From contig CM049316.1 in NCBI GenBank assembly GCA_026874595.1, positions 72,137,176 to 72,201,175 on the forward strand: a DNA stretch of 64,000 bases. Direction: 5' to 3'. Shown piece by piece: positions 63,861 to 64,000 of the stretch; within the stretch, counting starts at the first letter, position 1; each line of letters begins with the position of its first letter. The notes below the pieces were generated by a model, which saw only the letters and a program-made list of their open reading frames with translations, did no database searches and was not told the DNA's origin. A program made the position numbers and the translations under genes. Origin of the DNA: Sipunculus nudus (Eukaryota > Annelida > Sipuncula > Golfingiida > Sipunculidae).

Positions 63861-63925
63861 AAGATGGCGCTCGAGCGGTTAAGGAAGCCGGTCTGGGATT
63901 CTAGGCCTTTGCGATTCATAAGTAA
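63861..63925 (+). other. tRNA-like (SINE head?) sequence
   Basis: ATGGCGCTCGAGCGGTTAAG resembles the A-box and D-arm of a tRNA-Leu or tRNA-Ser, and GCCGGTCTGGGATTCTAGGC could form the anticodon arm. A good B-box is lacking (GCGATTCATAAG is the nearest). It is too degenerate for a functional tRNA; a tRNA-derived SINE head is the likelier reading. Confidence 0.28.
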
Positions 63926-64000
63926 TGAAAAAATGATCGCAGAGATGTATTTTAACCATAAGGTAAAGTAGATAGTAGCTAGCCAGTAGGTAAAGGTTTT

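Overview
This is a nuclear genome window from an animal, most probably a marine mollusc. The sequence is AT-rich and intron-bearing. It is crowded with microsatellites, minisatellites, inverted-repeat elements and the CAAGGTCA / ACCTTGACC-type interspersed repeats that I associate with bivalve and gastropod genomes. The phylum call is an inference; no diagnostic gene is present. There are no bacterial operons, CRISPR arrays, rRNAs or convincing intact tRNAs. Most open frames are chance openings or run through repeats.

Coding content is small. The best gene is a two-coding-exon gene on the minus strand (1256-2470). It encodes a 105-residue secreted, Gly/Lys/Met-rich and then cysteine-rich protein, and it only becomes visible when the frames are joined across a good GT-AG intron. 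Two further minus-strand cysteine-rich candidate terminal exons lie at 62288-62380 and 45588-45821. A weak plus-strand set of splice-bounded segments (about 5150-6900) looks like a non-coding or UTR transcript. Decayed coding remnants are a LINE-like fragment (10207-10560, plus), a multi-frameshifted copy of a recurrent invertebrate CXC-domain family (11831-13880, minus) and a pogo/CENP-B-type helix-turn-helix remnant inside a TA-flanked element (49919-51119).

The window is dominated by one 22-bp satellite family in two large arrays, 13881-24905 and about 30853-37842, plus a tiny outlier at 8042-8138. Array 1 has three tiers: about 22 bp, 633 bp and 3060 bp. Two full 3060-bp super-units and a third copy missing exactly one 633-bp unit can be laid line on line. 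Array 2 has shorter higher-order repeats (476 and 622 bp) and contains a segment of about 475 bp in reversed orientation within a duplicated block. Array 1 starts abruptly inside the CXC-family pseudogene. It ends against a second, unrelated array (24908-27795) of about 249-bp units, each bounded by inverted CACTATTGTAAT-type repeats, so that it looks like a tandem array of MITE-like elements.

The satellite outlier and array 2 are both followed by the same diverged element of about 1.4 kb (8159-9555 and 38537-41056). The second copy carries an 846-bp inverted-repeat insertion whose empty site is preserved in the first copy. The satellite may therefore have travelled with, or be seeded by, a mobile element. 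The right-hand third of the window (46-60 kb) is a mosaic of decayed tandem and interspersed families: 145-bp, 140-bp, about 177-bp, 278-bp and 290-bp units, plus Tc1/pogo-like and hAT-like short elements. I could not run alignments, so identities are by eye.
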